Of a stretch of 64,000 nucleotides of DNA, positions 47,356 to 58,175 are shown piece by piece; the first letter of the stretch is position 1; every line of letters starts with the position of its first letter. The position numbers and the translations under genes are program-made. The notes beneath the pieces are model-generated. The model was not told where the DNA came from, did no database searches, and was given only the letters and a program-made list of their open reading frames with translations. The stretch covers positions 694,768,757 to 694,832,756 of the forward strand of contig OX422209.1 in NCBI GenBank assembly GCA_949130495.1, read 5' to 3'. This DNA is from Sambucus nigra. Lineage: Eukaryota; Streptophyta; Magnoliopsida; Dipsacales; Adoxaceae.

Positions 47356-48314
47356 GGCCCAAGGCATTTTTGATTGGCATAGGCCTGGTCCTATCAATCG
47401 ATAGGTGTTTTAGGTACACTACCGATAGGCAGGATTTGGAACTTGCGATTTGGCAGTCTCTTTCAGTCTCCTTCAAAAAAATGGTCGTAAAATGCAAACC
47501 GTTGATCCGAATCGCTCATAGAGTGAACCGATGGAAAGGTATTTAAGATAACTTCAAAAGTACTTTAGACTACTCCTAGGTCCGGGAGATAACTTCAGGA
47601 AAAATGTGGCTCGGAAGTGCTCGTCGGTCTTTTGGACGGGGGATTGTCGGACACAAATGGATTGTTCGTCCGTATGGTAAGTCAGAATCGCAAACGGGAT
47701 GGACCGTTGGAAAGGTTATGAGATGTACTTCGACATTCCAAAGAGTTTGGATCAGTTCGGGGAATTTACTTTGGTTAACCAAGGCTTGGGATCGTTCGGT
47801 GACCTCCTAATCAAGTTTAGGGGAAAATGGGTCGTTCATCCGCATCGTAAGTCAGAATCGCGCATGGGGAGGACCGTTGGAAAGGGGTTTTAGTACCCTT
47901 TGAGGATTCATTAAGTCTCGATCGAGCTGAAGAGTTTAACTTTTGGTCAAATGGATCCTGTGAGTGCCCGATGGCCTCTAGGTCAGTACCCGAGGTATGA
48001 CTTAGGTTTGTAGTGATGAAGGGAGGTGTTTGGGACCTAAGGATAGGTTAAGCGTTGCTAGAATGGGGTGGCTAAAGAGCCTCTCGATGGGTGAGTTTGG
48101 AACAAATGATAGCCGTCGAATAAACACCGCATGATGGATTTGAAAGAGGATAACTAGAGGGTCGAGGCTGATTCTGAGGACCTAAGGATGAGGATGACTG
48201 ATTCAGAGGGTCGAGGCCGATATAGAGGACCTAAGGGGGCATACTGGGGATGGTAAAAAAGGAAGTGATGACCAAAGATTGAGGTCAATTCTGAGGACCT
48301 AAAGTAATGCAGGG

Positions 48315-48596
48315 GATGACCAATTCTGTGGGTCAAAGCCAATTCTGAGCGCTTAAATTATGATGACCAATTCTGCGGGCCGAAGCTAATTCTGAGGGCT
48401 TAAATTGAGATGACCAATTCTGCGGGTTGAAGCCAATTTTGAGGGCTTAAGTTGAGATGACCAATTCTGCGGGTTGAAGCCAATTTTGAGGGCTTAAATT
48501 GAGATGACCAACTCTGCGGGTCGAAACCAATTTTGAGGGCTTAAATTGAGATGACCGATTTTGCGGGTCAAAGACAATTCTTAGGGCTTAAATTGA
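48315..48596. repeat. 47-bp tandem repeats, six copies
   Basis: Unit GATGACCAATTCTGCGGGTT...GAGGGCTTAAATTGA starting at 48315, 48362, 48409, 48456, 48503 and 48550. More diverged copies with GAGGACCTAA extend upstream to about 48160. Confidence 0.92.
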
Positions 48597-48890
48597 GACG
48601 TTCTCGGGTAATTCTGTCGGGGAAATTGCTTTGTGATTTTTATTTGAGCTGGGGAACTAATTGTTGGGGAAACTTTCGTGTCTTCCGGAGACTTTGCAGG
48701 GGAATAGCCAATTGGATGTCGTAAATCCCACTAGGGAAGTGATTAGGTAGTCCAGGGTTTGGACATTTTTCTCGAGGAAATTTGAGACTTTTGGTGAAAT
48801 AGGAGATAACCTGAGGTTTAGGATACTTTAGGGGTCCTCTAGGGATTTTGTCGAGGGGAGATTCTCTTAGTGTTTGAGAGTTATGCTGGG

Positions 48891-49297
48891 TGTGGATGCG
48901 AGTATTATGCAACACAAATAAATATGAGAGAAAGATTATCAAAAAGAGGACAAGGAATACAAGATGCCAATCACATAACAAAGGATGCACGTGGTTCAGC
49001 CAAGATGTGCCTACGTCCACGGTGGTGCAGTCGATATTATTTCTATATACTCCGGAGAGTGATTACAGAGAATACAACTTGTCCTTTTGCCCTGGACCTA
49101 GGGTTTAATATATACATGTGCATGTAGGTGAGTGGAGGTGATGGGTTCCTCCATGTTTTCCATTTCCCCCATAATTTCCCACCATGGGATCGTGGGGGGA
49201 GACTGGATCAATTATAAGAGATGACGGGCCTGGACTTTGGGCCGCCAGGACTGGGCTACTCGTCCAGGCCCATAGTTCTAAATTCTAGGTATCCACA
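48891..49297 (-). repeat. Element B 3' LTR
   Basis: 407 bp, direct copy of 59237-59653. It contains the GTGGTTCAGCC and GCCTACGTCCACGG blocks also seen in other LTRs of this window. Next to it, minus-strand TAGGGGCAAT (49298-49307) is the probable polypurine tract. Confidence 0.95.
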
Positions 49298-49676
49298 ATT
49301 GCCCCTAAAATTATTGGGCCACGTTTATGGGTCCAATGGATTTAAATGATCAGCCATTATGGCTGATTTGTGATTCTTCGAAAACTATGAAGTTGCTTTG
49401 GCGGCACTCTCTTCGCTATCTGTGCGCTATGATTAGGATTGACGGCTTGTTGGGATAGCCACTTTTTCTTCCGTCATTTCAGCCTTTCCAGTACTCTTCC
49501 TTCTTCTGAGAACTCTAGCGCCTCGTACGTTCTTCTCTGAATACCCATTCCCATTGCTTCTTAGTCATCTTGAGCTCGTGCTTCTTCATCACTCGAACCG
49601 ATCTTCTATTTTGTAAGTTTCTCGTGCCCTTTCTTTGCACTTTCTCTTTGGTTTGTAGAATTTCTTGAGTTTTTCA

Positions 49677-50147
49677 ATGGAGAAGATTGGAAATAGGTCA
49701 ATCTCTGAGTTCAGGAAGTTCTATAATATTCCTGAGTGGGTAGATATTGAATGTTGTGCCTGCCCTCCTAGGAACGTTAGGGATATAGAGGATGCCCACT
49801 AGATCCATGTTTTGTTACTCTCCCAGGGGGGAGTTACTTTTTCCCCTAATGATCTATTTCTGCATTTTTTTGGTTATTCCAATATTTTTCCCGCACAGTG
49901 CTCGCCCAATGTGTGGAAGATAGTAAATGGCGTCCATAGAATAAACCAGTTGTATGGTACTAGGTTAGGACTTACCGAGATCTGTTTCTTTTATTCCTTC
50001 TCTCGAACTAGCTCAGGTGTCTTATACCTCAAAGCTACGAGTCCTGATAGGGTATTGGTAGTAAACCTACCTGATTCCCACAAGGACTACAGGCAAGAGG
50101 GTTTCCTCGTTAGGAATTGGCAGTTCCCTCCCCAGTTTGAAGGGTAG
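49677..50147 (+). pseudogene. Antisense extra gene of element B, exon 1
   Basis: ATG 49677 starts MEKIGNRSISEFRKFYNIPE. A TAG at 49800-49802 interrupts the frame, which continues in register to a TAG at 50145. The conserved part FFGYSNIFPAQCSPNVWKIV, NGVHRINQLYGTRLGLTEIC, then VLVVNLPDSHKDYRQEG and RNWQFPP matches element A's exon 1 at most positions. It belongs to the 'putative gypsy-type transposon' family. As in A, the terminal stop probably lies at or beyond a splice site before exon 2. Confidence 0.75.
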
Positions 50148-50269
50148 AGGTCTGAGAGGTTCACCATCCCTTTTTACGGGGAAGAATATATAGGTAGACA
50201 TTGTACTGTTGTTTCAACCTTTGCTGACTTGTGACTTTTCTAACCTCTCTTTACTTTTTCTCCCACAAC

Positions 50270-51089
50270 GAGGATAAAGAATTTGGAGCCTTCTCTCAGC
50301 GAGGTTCGTATCTCGGAGTTGGTGAAAGCTTGGAATATCAGAGAGCCTCTGGGTGACGGAGAGCATCCCAGGTCTGCTGCCTTTTTGCTCGAGTACAAGA
50401 ACGCAGGCTCCAGCTTCATAGCACAGCCTGTGGATAGTGTTCCAAAGTTTGATTTTTTCGGAGAGACTACTATTGAGCCTATCCAGTTGGACGACGAGGA
50501 GAGCAGCTCTGAGAGTGAGCCTGCAGGAGCTGCGAGTAATTTTGGTTGAGGGAGCTCTGACAGTAGCAGTTCTTTTGAAGAGGATTCTGAAGCTCGAGGA
50601 TCGTCGAGCACTTTCAGCAGTTCAGGCGAAGAGATGCCTCCAAGGAAGAACCTGATTAGAGACGATGATGACGAGGACCATGTGCTTCTTGCACAGAGGT
50701 CAAAGAAACAAAAGTCTTCTTCTGGGGCCATGGCTACTAGTTCTCGGTCTTCCACTCATGAGCAAGAGAGGAAGAGGAGAGAGGAAGAGCAGGTGAGAGA
50801 GAGGGAGAGAAAGAAAGAGGAGGAGATAAAGAAGGTGGAGGAAAAGAAGAGGGTGGGGGAGAGGAAGAGGATGGAGAGGGATAGAGAGGAAGAGAGGAGG
50901 AAGATGGAGTCGAGGACGAAGGCTGGGCAAGCCTTGGTCCTGGTGTCTGCTTTTCCCGAGGGGGCCTCAGTTGCCACTTCTCCTCAGCTGGCTCCTGTGC
51001 TGCTCGAGAGGGCAGTTCTTCCTGCAGATCGCTAGAGGGCGCTGGGGTCTGATCAATTAGCCCTTCAAGCTAGCCAGAGACTAGCCTTG
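50270..51089 (+). pseudogene. Antisense extra gene of element B, exon 2
   Basis: One frame from about 50270 with stops at 50547-50549 (TGA) and 51033-51035 (TAG). LSEVRISELVKAWNIREPLG and HPRSAAFLLEYKNAGSSFIA resemble exon 2 of element A. After an acidic Ser-rich stretch comes a highly charged Arg/Glu/Lys segment (about 50760-50920), a likely single long helix or coiled coil. A donor GTAATG at 51090 and an acceptor GGCAG at 51169 bound an 80-bp intron in the same place as in A. Confidence 0.68.
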
Positions 51090-51169
51090 GTAATGTTTTC
51101 TCCTTTTTTTTAATTCCTTAACAAGTTTTAATTATTTCTCCTTTTTGATTTCTTCTTTATTTTTGGCAG

Positions 51170-51815
51170 TTTGTGACTGACTTCGTCGTGCTCTACCGTT
51201 CTCGCGACGAGTTGGTGAGAATGAATGGCGAGCTGGAGTAGAAGAAGTCCGCTCTGGAAGTCAGAGGTTCTCAGCTGGAGGATGATTTGAAGGCTGCTGA
51301 TGCTGCTCGAGCTTCCTCTGATCTGGCCCTTATCAATTCTAACCGAGAGAGGGATGCGGCGGTTAAGGAGCTGAGCGAGCTGAGGCAGCCCTATGACCTA
51401 GTCTGCTCGAGAAAGCTGGGTCCGAGTAGCTGAAGGAGAAGGAGTTCCAGGTAGCCACCATCAAGGAGGATTCATACAACTCCGGGTGGACTGCTGCTTA
51501 TGAAGACGCCGAAGTTCAGATAGGATATATCAGTCGTTTGATCTTCAGAAGGGATGGAACAAGGCCCTCCTAACTGCTGGTGTTGATGACGAGTCTCCTC
51601 TGTTCGACGAGCATGACACGAGTCCAAGGCCAACTGTGGACGAAGAAGCCCCTGCCCCAGCCATCGAGGGTGTTGATCTTACCTCTCAGACAACTCATGC
51701 CGATGCTAGTCCTGCCCAGGCGAATGAGGGCATCCCTATAGAGGGGGATGCCTATGCTGCTGCTGACAAGGGGAAGCAGCCAGCCACCTCTAGGCAGCCT
51801 GAGGTTGCTAGTTAA
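51170..51815 (+). pseudogene. Antisense extra gene of element B, exon 3
   Basis: Begins FVTDFVVLYRSRDELVRMNG. It has a TAG at 51239-51241, then a coiled coil (QLEDDLKAADAARASSDLAL). A frame change near 51400-51430 precedes a GW-type segment with YNSGWTAAYEDAEVQ, and then an acidic Ala/Pro-rich tail ending at TAA 51813. The layout matches exon 3 of element A (coiled coil, GW segment, acidic tail). Confidence 0.6.
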
Positions 51816-51962
51816 TCCTCTCTGAGGATTATTTTTGTACTTCTGCTTGTAATTTTTCCATTTTCTACTCTATGTACTTGACCTTTATTAATGATATAAA
51901 AAGGCTTCTTTTTCCGATGCATTGATTGATTTTTCTTTCCCTTACCCTTTTATGTCTTGTAG

Positions 51963-52889
51963 TTAACTGATGTAGAAGAGTATATTCCTGCCACATCTCA
52001 ATTGGGTAGGACTCTTGGTCCCAATGCCAGTCCTCAGGTTCGTCAGGTCTTTGTTAGGCTTTACAAGTCTCTTAGGTCGAGGAATCAAAAGTATAAGGAT
52101 CAGTTCGAGCTAGTGGCTAGGCTGAAGGACAGGCTCCAGGATATGGAAGGCATTGGTGCCTTTGTACAAGAGGAAGTCAATGTACTGAGAGCTAGGTTGC
52201 TGGAGGCCACCGAGATAAATCAAGTTGGGGAATTCCTGCAGCAGGAGAATGAAAGCCTGAGGAGGGAAGTCCTACAACTTAGAGAGCATGCACCGAGCAC
52301 TATTTCAGTGGTTCTGCAAGGCTCCTCGTCTTCGCGAGCTGGACATACTCCTCCTATGCCGCGAGGTTCCACTCGTCCTCCCCTCCCGCGAGCTGGTAGG
52401 AGCACCAGGGGCAGGAACAGGGAAGCAGAAGAACAGCGAGATAAGGAGATGGAAGAGCTCCGTGATGATGTCCGTCGAGCATACGTAACTGCTGCTGGGC
52501 TTCAAAGGGACGTTACTCGATTGCGGCATTTATTCAAGAGGGGTCCTCGACAAGCGTGGGCTGACGGGTATGATCAAGGCTGGCTAGATGCTCCCACAAG
52601 GCTATCCGAGTTCGAGGAACTTTCTTTCATCAGAGGGTGGTTGAGTGCCTTGAAAGAGCTTCAGGTCCCGAGGAACTCGATGTTATGGTACCGTCACGAG
52701 ATGTCCTCCTCCACTTTGATGCCCAATCCATTTAGGAGGGATGATTGATGGATCCCCATTGATGCTATTCCTCGGAAACTATTAGAGTTGGACGCAGATG
52801 AGGTCGTGGAAGAGCTGGTTCCTACTCCTGATGATGGACGAAGAGCTAGAGTGGCAGACTATCTTATTCGGAGGCTTCCACCTTCTTGA
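51963..52889 (+). pseudogene. Antisense extra gene of element B, last exon
   Basis: After a TCTTGTAG acceptor the frame reads LTDVEEYIPATSQLGRTLGP, then a coiled coil (52090-52290), an Arg/Pro-rich patch with GRSTRGRNREAEEQ, a second helix, and DGYDQGWLDAP with FIRGWLSALKELQVP. A TGA at 52746-52748 interrupts an otherwise continuous end (WIPIDAIPRKLLELDADEVV ... DYLIRRLPPS, stop 52887-52889). The order of parts is the same as in 28418-29758 of element A. Confidence 0.65.
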
Positions 52890-52914
52890 ATTTTTTACAA
52901 TTTGTTTTTCTTTT

Positions 52915-53130
52915 GATAATGTAAACGCTTTGGGCGAGCTTCGCCGACTAAATGTGTATTATCGTTGTTGTAAATATAACAAGTTGTTATTCTTTTGTCT
53001 TTTTTGATAATGTAAATGCTTTGGGCGAGCTTCGCCGACTAAACATGTATTATCACTGTTGTAAATATAAGAGATTAATGAAGAGTTCGTGTTTTGGGCA
53101 ATTTTGCCGACTAAACGTGTTCATCCAATC
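52915..53130. repeat. 91-bp tandem repeat, two copies plus a partial
   Basis: GATAATGTAAAYGCTTTGGG starts at 52915 and 53006. Each copy contains the inverted GGGCGAGCTTCGCC followed by GACTAAA. A diverged third copy is at about 53085-53120. It lies at the same place as the 91-bp repeats of element A (between the antisense gene and pol) but the sequence is different. Confidence 0.85.
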
Positions 53131-53611
53131 TTTTTATATTCCTACTACTTTATAATTCTTTTTGTTTTGCCATGAAAGTGTCCCCCCAGTCCATTATAAT
53201 ACCAAAATACCATTGTGCCCCATTTTACCTTTTAGGTTGTGTCGTCACACTCCCGTAGGCCTAAGTAGGGCAATTGGAGAGGACACACCTGGTATTGGAT
53301 GTCTTCATCCGGTCAGGATTTTGCTCAACCAAAGTAGGTTTGATGGCCAGTATAAAATCTGGTCGCATTGCCTAAAAGTCCTCTGTAGGGATTTATATAT
53401 TGCCAGGGGCAATGCTAAGAGGTCTCTCGTGTTTCATGACGATGACCTGAGGGGGGTATCCCCCTGCTATATCGACCATCGTGCCTGTGATTTAGGAAAA
53501 AGATGTGTGATAAAATGCAGTTATTGATTTCATTAGTAATAAGGGGAATGAACTGTTCCTTTCACATAACAAATACAAGAAAAATATTCAACAATAGAAT
53601 TCCTTGAGAAT
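53131..53611. other. Spacer of element B between antisense gene and pol
   Basis: A 121-codon plus-strand frame (53162-53527) crosses it but has no recognisable domain and no equivalent in element A. I do not call it a gene. Confidence 0.35.
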
Positions 53612-55153
53612 CTAAAAATAGAATTTCTTGAGATTAACTGCATTCCATGCTCGTGGTATCTCTCTGCCCTCCATCGTTTCTAAATGATATGCACCTTGCA
53701 GGTCGTCCCTAGTTACTTTAAAAGGTCCTTCCCAGTTTGGGCCTAGCTTGTCGTCTGATGACCTTACTGTGTTGCCCAGGACTTTCCTTAGAACATAGTC
53801 CCCAACTTGGAATCTTCTCGGGTTAACCTTTTTGTGGTAATGCTTTGCGAGCTGTTGCTGATAGCTCGCAAGCTTCACTAGGGACAGTTCTCTACGCTCG
53901 TCGGCGAGGTCGAGTGCAGCGAGCAACGCCCCATCATTCTGGCCTTGGTTGATAAGGTCGGATCTCATTGTTGGCAAGCCCGCTTCTAGTGGAATGACTG
54001 CTTCCATGCCATATGTTAGGGAAAATGGGGTTTCTCCTGTTGCTCACCGAGGAGTTGTTCGGTATGCCCATAGGACATAGGGTAGCTCGGTTGCCCATGC
54101 GCCATTGGCTCGCTCTAGTCGCTTCTTCAATCCATCGATCACAGTTTTGTTGGAAGCTTCTGCTTGCCCATTGCTCTGAGGGTAGGCCACCGAACTAAAG
54201 TTGTGTCTAATCCCGTGTTCGTTACAGAAGTCCTGAAAGGGGCCACTCTCGAATTGTGTCCCATTATCAGTGATGATGGTTCTGGGGATTCCGAATCGAG
54301 TGATTATATTCCTCTATATGAATCTTATCATGTCAACGTCTCGGATGTTTGCCAATGGTTCTGCCTCGATCCATTTGGTGAAGTAGTCAGTTGCAACCAA
54401 TAGGTATTTGCGATTGTCGGCAGCAGTGGGTAGTGGTCCCACGATGTCCATCCCCCATTGGGCGAAGGGCCACGGGCTGGTCAGGGATTTTAGGTCGCTG
54501 GCTGGTTGGTGGACCATTGGAGCATGAAGCTGGCATTTCGGGCATTTGCAGACATATACTGCGGAGTCCTTTTGCATATATGGCCACCAATAGCCTTCCT
54601 TCATTTCTCGAAAGGCTAGAGACCTTCCTCCGGCATGACTTCCACAGATTCTTTCGTGAAGCTCGCGTAGCACTTGCTCGACATCGCCTGGGTGGACGCA
54701 TCTAAGGTAGGGACCGTAGAAGGACCTTTTATACAAGTCGCCTCCTATGGATAAGTGAAAGCGAGCAGCTTTGACTCTTATCTGGTGGGCGGATTTCTTG
54801 TCCTCGGGGAGCATGCCCTCCTTTAAATAGTCTCTTAAGGGGTCTATCCAGTTGGGGGCTGATCCCACCTGGAGTATTTGTTCCACGTTTGGCAGCTTGC
54901 TGTTGTGGTTAATGCTTGGACAAATTTGGAAATCGATGGGAATGACCCTTTTAAGGCTAGAATCAACTGCCGAGTTTAGTGCTGCTAAGATGTCGACATG
55001 ACTGTTTTTCCCTCTGGGAAACTGCTGGATGTTGATCTCCTCAAAGCTCGTCATTAGTTTCCTCACCAGGGTGAGGTAGGATTCAATTCTTTCATCCTTC
55101 GTGTTGTAATCTCCACTTATCTGATTGGAGACTAGTTGAGAATCGCCGAACAC
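53612..55153 (-). pseudogene. Element B integrase with RNase H end
   Basis: 54314-55153 holds the end of RNase H (DSQLVSNQISGDYNTKDERI), the H2C2 zinc domain (HERICGSHAGGRSLAFREMK, CKCPKCQ) and the start of the core (GMDIVGPLP, first Asp). A TAG at 54314 (RFI*RNIITRFG) interrupts it. The same strand continues with IITDNGTQF (second Asp) and NGQAEASNKT (Glu), a TGA in TTPR*ATGE, and the C-terminal frame 53612-54007 (YVLRKVLGN, GPNWEGPFKV, ending AWNAVNLKKFYF). The catalytic residues survive, but at least two stops break the protein. Confidence 0.88.
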
Positions 55154-55177
55154 CTATAAACGTTTTGCTCCCAGAGT

Positions 55178-55840
55178 TTACGCCTTTTGGAGACCGGCTA
55201 TTAGGTCTTCGTACTCTGCTTCGTTGTTGGAGGCTGCAAATCCAAGACTGATTCCTTGCTCAAGGATGGTGTTTTCTGGGGTGATGAGAACGATGCCTAC
55301 GCCTGCCCCCTTTGAGTTGGAGGCTCCATCAACGAATAGTTTCCAGGTTTCCACTATTACTGGGACCTCTTTTTGCTTTGTTGGTTGAGGTTGGTCGGGG
55401 AGTTCTTCGCCAGTGAATTTGGCTATGAAATCAGCGAGGATCTGACCTTTGATAGCGGTCCTTGGTTGAAATTGGATGTCGAACCGGCCGAGCTCGACTG
55501 ACCACTTAGACAATCTGCCCGGTAAATCTGCTTTCCTTAGGACCGCCTTAAGGGTGTGCGATGTAAGGATGATGATAGTATGAGCTTCAAAATAATGCTT
55601 CAGTTTCCTCGAGGCTATCACTAGTGCAGAGGTGAGCTTCTCCAATGGTAGGTACCTTTGCTCGGCGTCTAATAAGGTCTTGCTTGCGTAGTAGACGGGG
55701 TGTTGGATTCCTGCGACCTCGCATATTAACGCTGAGCTGGTAGTGTGACTGGATACCGAGAGGTACAAGTACAAAGAGTCCATTTGTTGTGGTATGACCA
55801 GAAGCGGTGGAGAGCTTAAGTAAGACTTGATCTCGTCCAA
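55178..55840 (-). pseudogene. Element B RNase H region
   Basis: 220 codons: the connection/RNase H-like segment [20 protein letters not shown], then [15 protein letters not shown] and [11 protein letters not shown]. The second RNase H part follows with [13 protein letters not shown] (catalytic Asp) and [14 protein letters not shown] (catalytic Glu). A stop after LQKA ends it just before DSQLV. The two-part layout is typical of Tat elements. Confidence 0.88.
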
Positions 55841-55879
55841 AGCTCGCGAGCAGTCCGGGCTCCATTTTATTGGCTTACA

Positions 55880-56751
55880 TCATTTTAGAAGCTGGAAAAA
55901 AGGCTTGCACTTATCGGAGGATTTGGAAATGAAGCGATATAAGGCAGTGAGCATTCCAGTGAGCTTATGCACGTCTCGGACTGTTCGAGGGGGTTGTACC
56001 CTGTTGATTGCATCGATCTGGTCCGGATTAGCTTCTATGCCTCTCATACTGACCAAGTATCCAAGAAATTTTCCCGATTGGACACCGAAGGAACACTTGC
56101 TCGCATTAGGCTTCATTCGGTAATTCTTGAGGATTTCGAACGTCTTTGACAGGTCTGAGAGGTGATTTTCCTTCTTCTTGATCTTAACGAGCATGTCATT
56201 GATGTAGACCTCCATTGTGTCTCCCATTTGATCCTTGAACATTTTTGTGACCAGCCGTTGGTAGGTTACCCCTGCATTCTTGAGCCCAAATGGCATGACC
56301 TTGTAGCAATACAACCCAACCGTCATGATAAACGCCGTTTTGTCCTGGTCTGGGGCATACAAGGGGATATGTTGATATCCTGAGTATGCGTCCAGGAAAC
56401 TCATTCGCTCGTGAGCTGCAGTGGCGTCTACTAGTTGGTCTATCTTTGGGAGGGGGAAACTATCCTTAGGGCATGCTTTATTGAGGTCAGTGAAGTCGAT
56501 GCAAACTCTCCACTTCCCATTGTTCTTCGAAACTAATACTGGGTTGGACAACCACTTGGGGAATTGTACTTCCCGTATGGATCCTGTATCCAGTAGTTTT
56601 TTGACCTCCTTTTCAACCACTTTAGCCTTCTCGGGTGCGGTTCTTCGTGCCTTCTGCATGACTGGCTTGAATGTGGGGTCGACGTGCAGCTGATGACAGA
56701 CCATATCAGGATCAATGCCAGGCAGCTCGTACGGTTCCTATGCGAAAACAT
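55880..56751 (-). pseudogene. Element B reverse transcriptase, altered active site
   Basis: From 56704 down the frame is open for 274 codons: KWLSNPVLVSKNNGKWRVCI, DFTDLNKACPKDSFPLPKID, FLDAYSGYQHI (first catalytic Asp). The second motif reads YINDM instead of YVDDM: residue 169 is Asn, codon AAT at 56198-56200. That position normally binds catalytic metal, so the enzyme should be inactive. Just upstream and in the same frame, DVFA*EPYELPGIDPDMV has a TAG (about 56738-56740) where relatives have Trp. Confidence 0.9.
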
Positions 56752-56989
56752 CTACGTTGTGTCTCAGCAAGGTCGTCAACTCCTTCTGTTCTTGATCGGT
56801 GAGAGATGCTCCAATCAAGAAGACTCTGCTACTGTCACCAACTTCGGCTATAACTTCTACCAGGTCCTCGATGACACGCTCGGAGGGGAGGAGCCTGGTC
56901 TCCTCTACTCCTGGTCTTCCATAATTTAGTTGCTATTTGGAAGGTATTACACCCTCTTCAAATTTCTCGCTTGGTTGACCGGCCTTCTT

Positions 56990-58135
56990 CTATGGCTTTG
57001 GTCGGATGGCTGCTATGAAGCACTTCCTCGCCATCGCTTGGTCGCCCTGGATCTCCATTAATCCTCGCTCGGTTACATACTTGATCTTCTGATGGTAGGT
57101 CGAGGAGGCCGCCTTCATTGCATGAAGCCATCCTCTGCCGAGGATGGCCTGGTACGGTGATTCGATGTCAACTACAAAAAACTCAATCATCTTGGAGACG
57201 TTCCCAGCACGAACTGGCAGCACTATCTTGCCTAGGGGCATGGTCATTTTCCCAGTTTATCCGACCTAAGGAACAGTAGCTTCCTTTAGGTCAGCGACGC
57301 TCAACTTCAATTTCCAGAACAGGTCGAGGTAAATTACTTTGGATGAGCTTCTTTGATCGACGAGTAGCTTGTCGATGTCAAAGTTGGCTATCCTGAGTGT
57401 AATGACCAGGGCATCATGATGTGGGGTCCTTACTCCCATCAAATCTTCATCTGTGAAAACAATATGCTTGTCATAGTTGACGTCCTCTACTCGTCGACGC
57501 TTTCCTGACTGTGACTTTGCTGGATCGATTTGAAAAGCCTGCATTACCGTTGTAAGCTTTTTCATCTCCATTCGAGCTGAGTTCCCTTGTATCTGATTGA
57601 CGTCAGACACTCCATGAATTACGGAGAACTCATGTTTAGCATCATCCTCCAGCACATTATCGGGTCTCATATATCTATTGGCAGTTACTTTCTCTGCCCT
57701 TTTCTCCACAAAGTCGTTCAAATGCCCGGACTGGGCTAGTTCTTCGAGGTGAGATTTAAGAGCTTTGCAATGCTCGGTCTTGTGCCCTCCCTCTTTGTGA
57801 AAAGCGCATCTCAACGCATTGTTCCTCTTCGAGGGATCTCCCCCCATCTTCCTGGGCCACTTGATGAATGGCTCATCCTTGATTTTCGCGAGAACCTTGT
57901 AAATTAGTTCTTTGAAGACGGAGTTGACCACTTGGAATGATTTCGACGCGTCCTGGTTCCCTCCATTATTGGAGCCATTTTTGCCTCCGTTCTTTCCTCC
58001 TTTCCTCTGGTTCTCTGTTTTCTCACCTACCTTGGTAGTGAGCTTAGCTCGACCGTTTTCTCCTATATTAGAGCGGGTGACATCTTCCACCTTTGCGTAT
58101 TTCTCGATTCGGGCCATAAGGTCGTCAATAGTCAT
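56990..58135 (-). pseudogene. Element B gag C-terminus and protease
   Basis: 57266-58135 includes MTIDDLMARIEKYAKVEDVT, an Asn/Gly/Lys-rich linker, and the Cys/His block RCAFHKEGGHKTEHC. The start of protease, LLVDQRSSSKVIY, differs from the usual VDxGSSADI with Gly changed to Arg. Two stops follow (TVP*VG*TGKMTM). 56990-57247 is the second half of the protease domain (FFVVDIESPYQAILGRGWLH). Confidence 0.85.
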
Positions 58136-58175
58136 AGCTTCCTTCTTCGTCAGGGATTGGTAGAGGAGGGAAGAA

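Larger units (their letters stand above)
46787..48890 (-). repeat. Tat LTR, R/U3-side part and flanking 3' sequence
   Basis: This continues the LTR interrupted at 13367. It holds a minus-strand TATA box (47346-47355), divergent repeats of about 170-175 bp around GGACCGTTGGAAAGG (47524, 47702, 47871), and 47-bp tandem repeats (48315-48596). These are typical of a U3 region. The exact LTR end toward element D could not be fixed; element B inserted at 48890 within this sequence. The short plus-strand frames at 47316-47893 are not supported as genes. Confidence 0.5.

Noticed and set aside
47316..47893. Overlapping plus-strand frames of 64-76 codons
   Set aside because: They lie in the repeat-bearing U3 of a Tat LTR, on the strand opposite its promoter, and show no protein features.
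50700..50977. Leu/Pro- and Ser/Leu-rich minus-strand frames
   Set aside because: They are antisense shadows of the Arg/Glu/Lys-rich exon 2 of the element B antisense gene.
53162..53527. 121-codon plus-strand open frame in element B
   Set aside because: No recognisable motif, no counterpart in element A, and it lies in the spacer between convergent genes.
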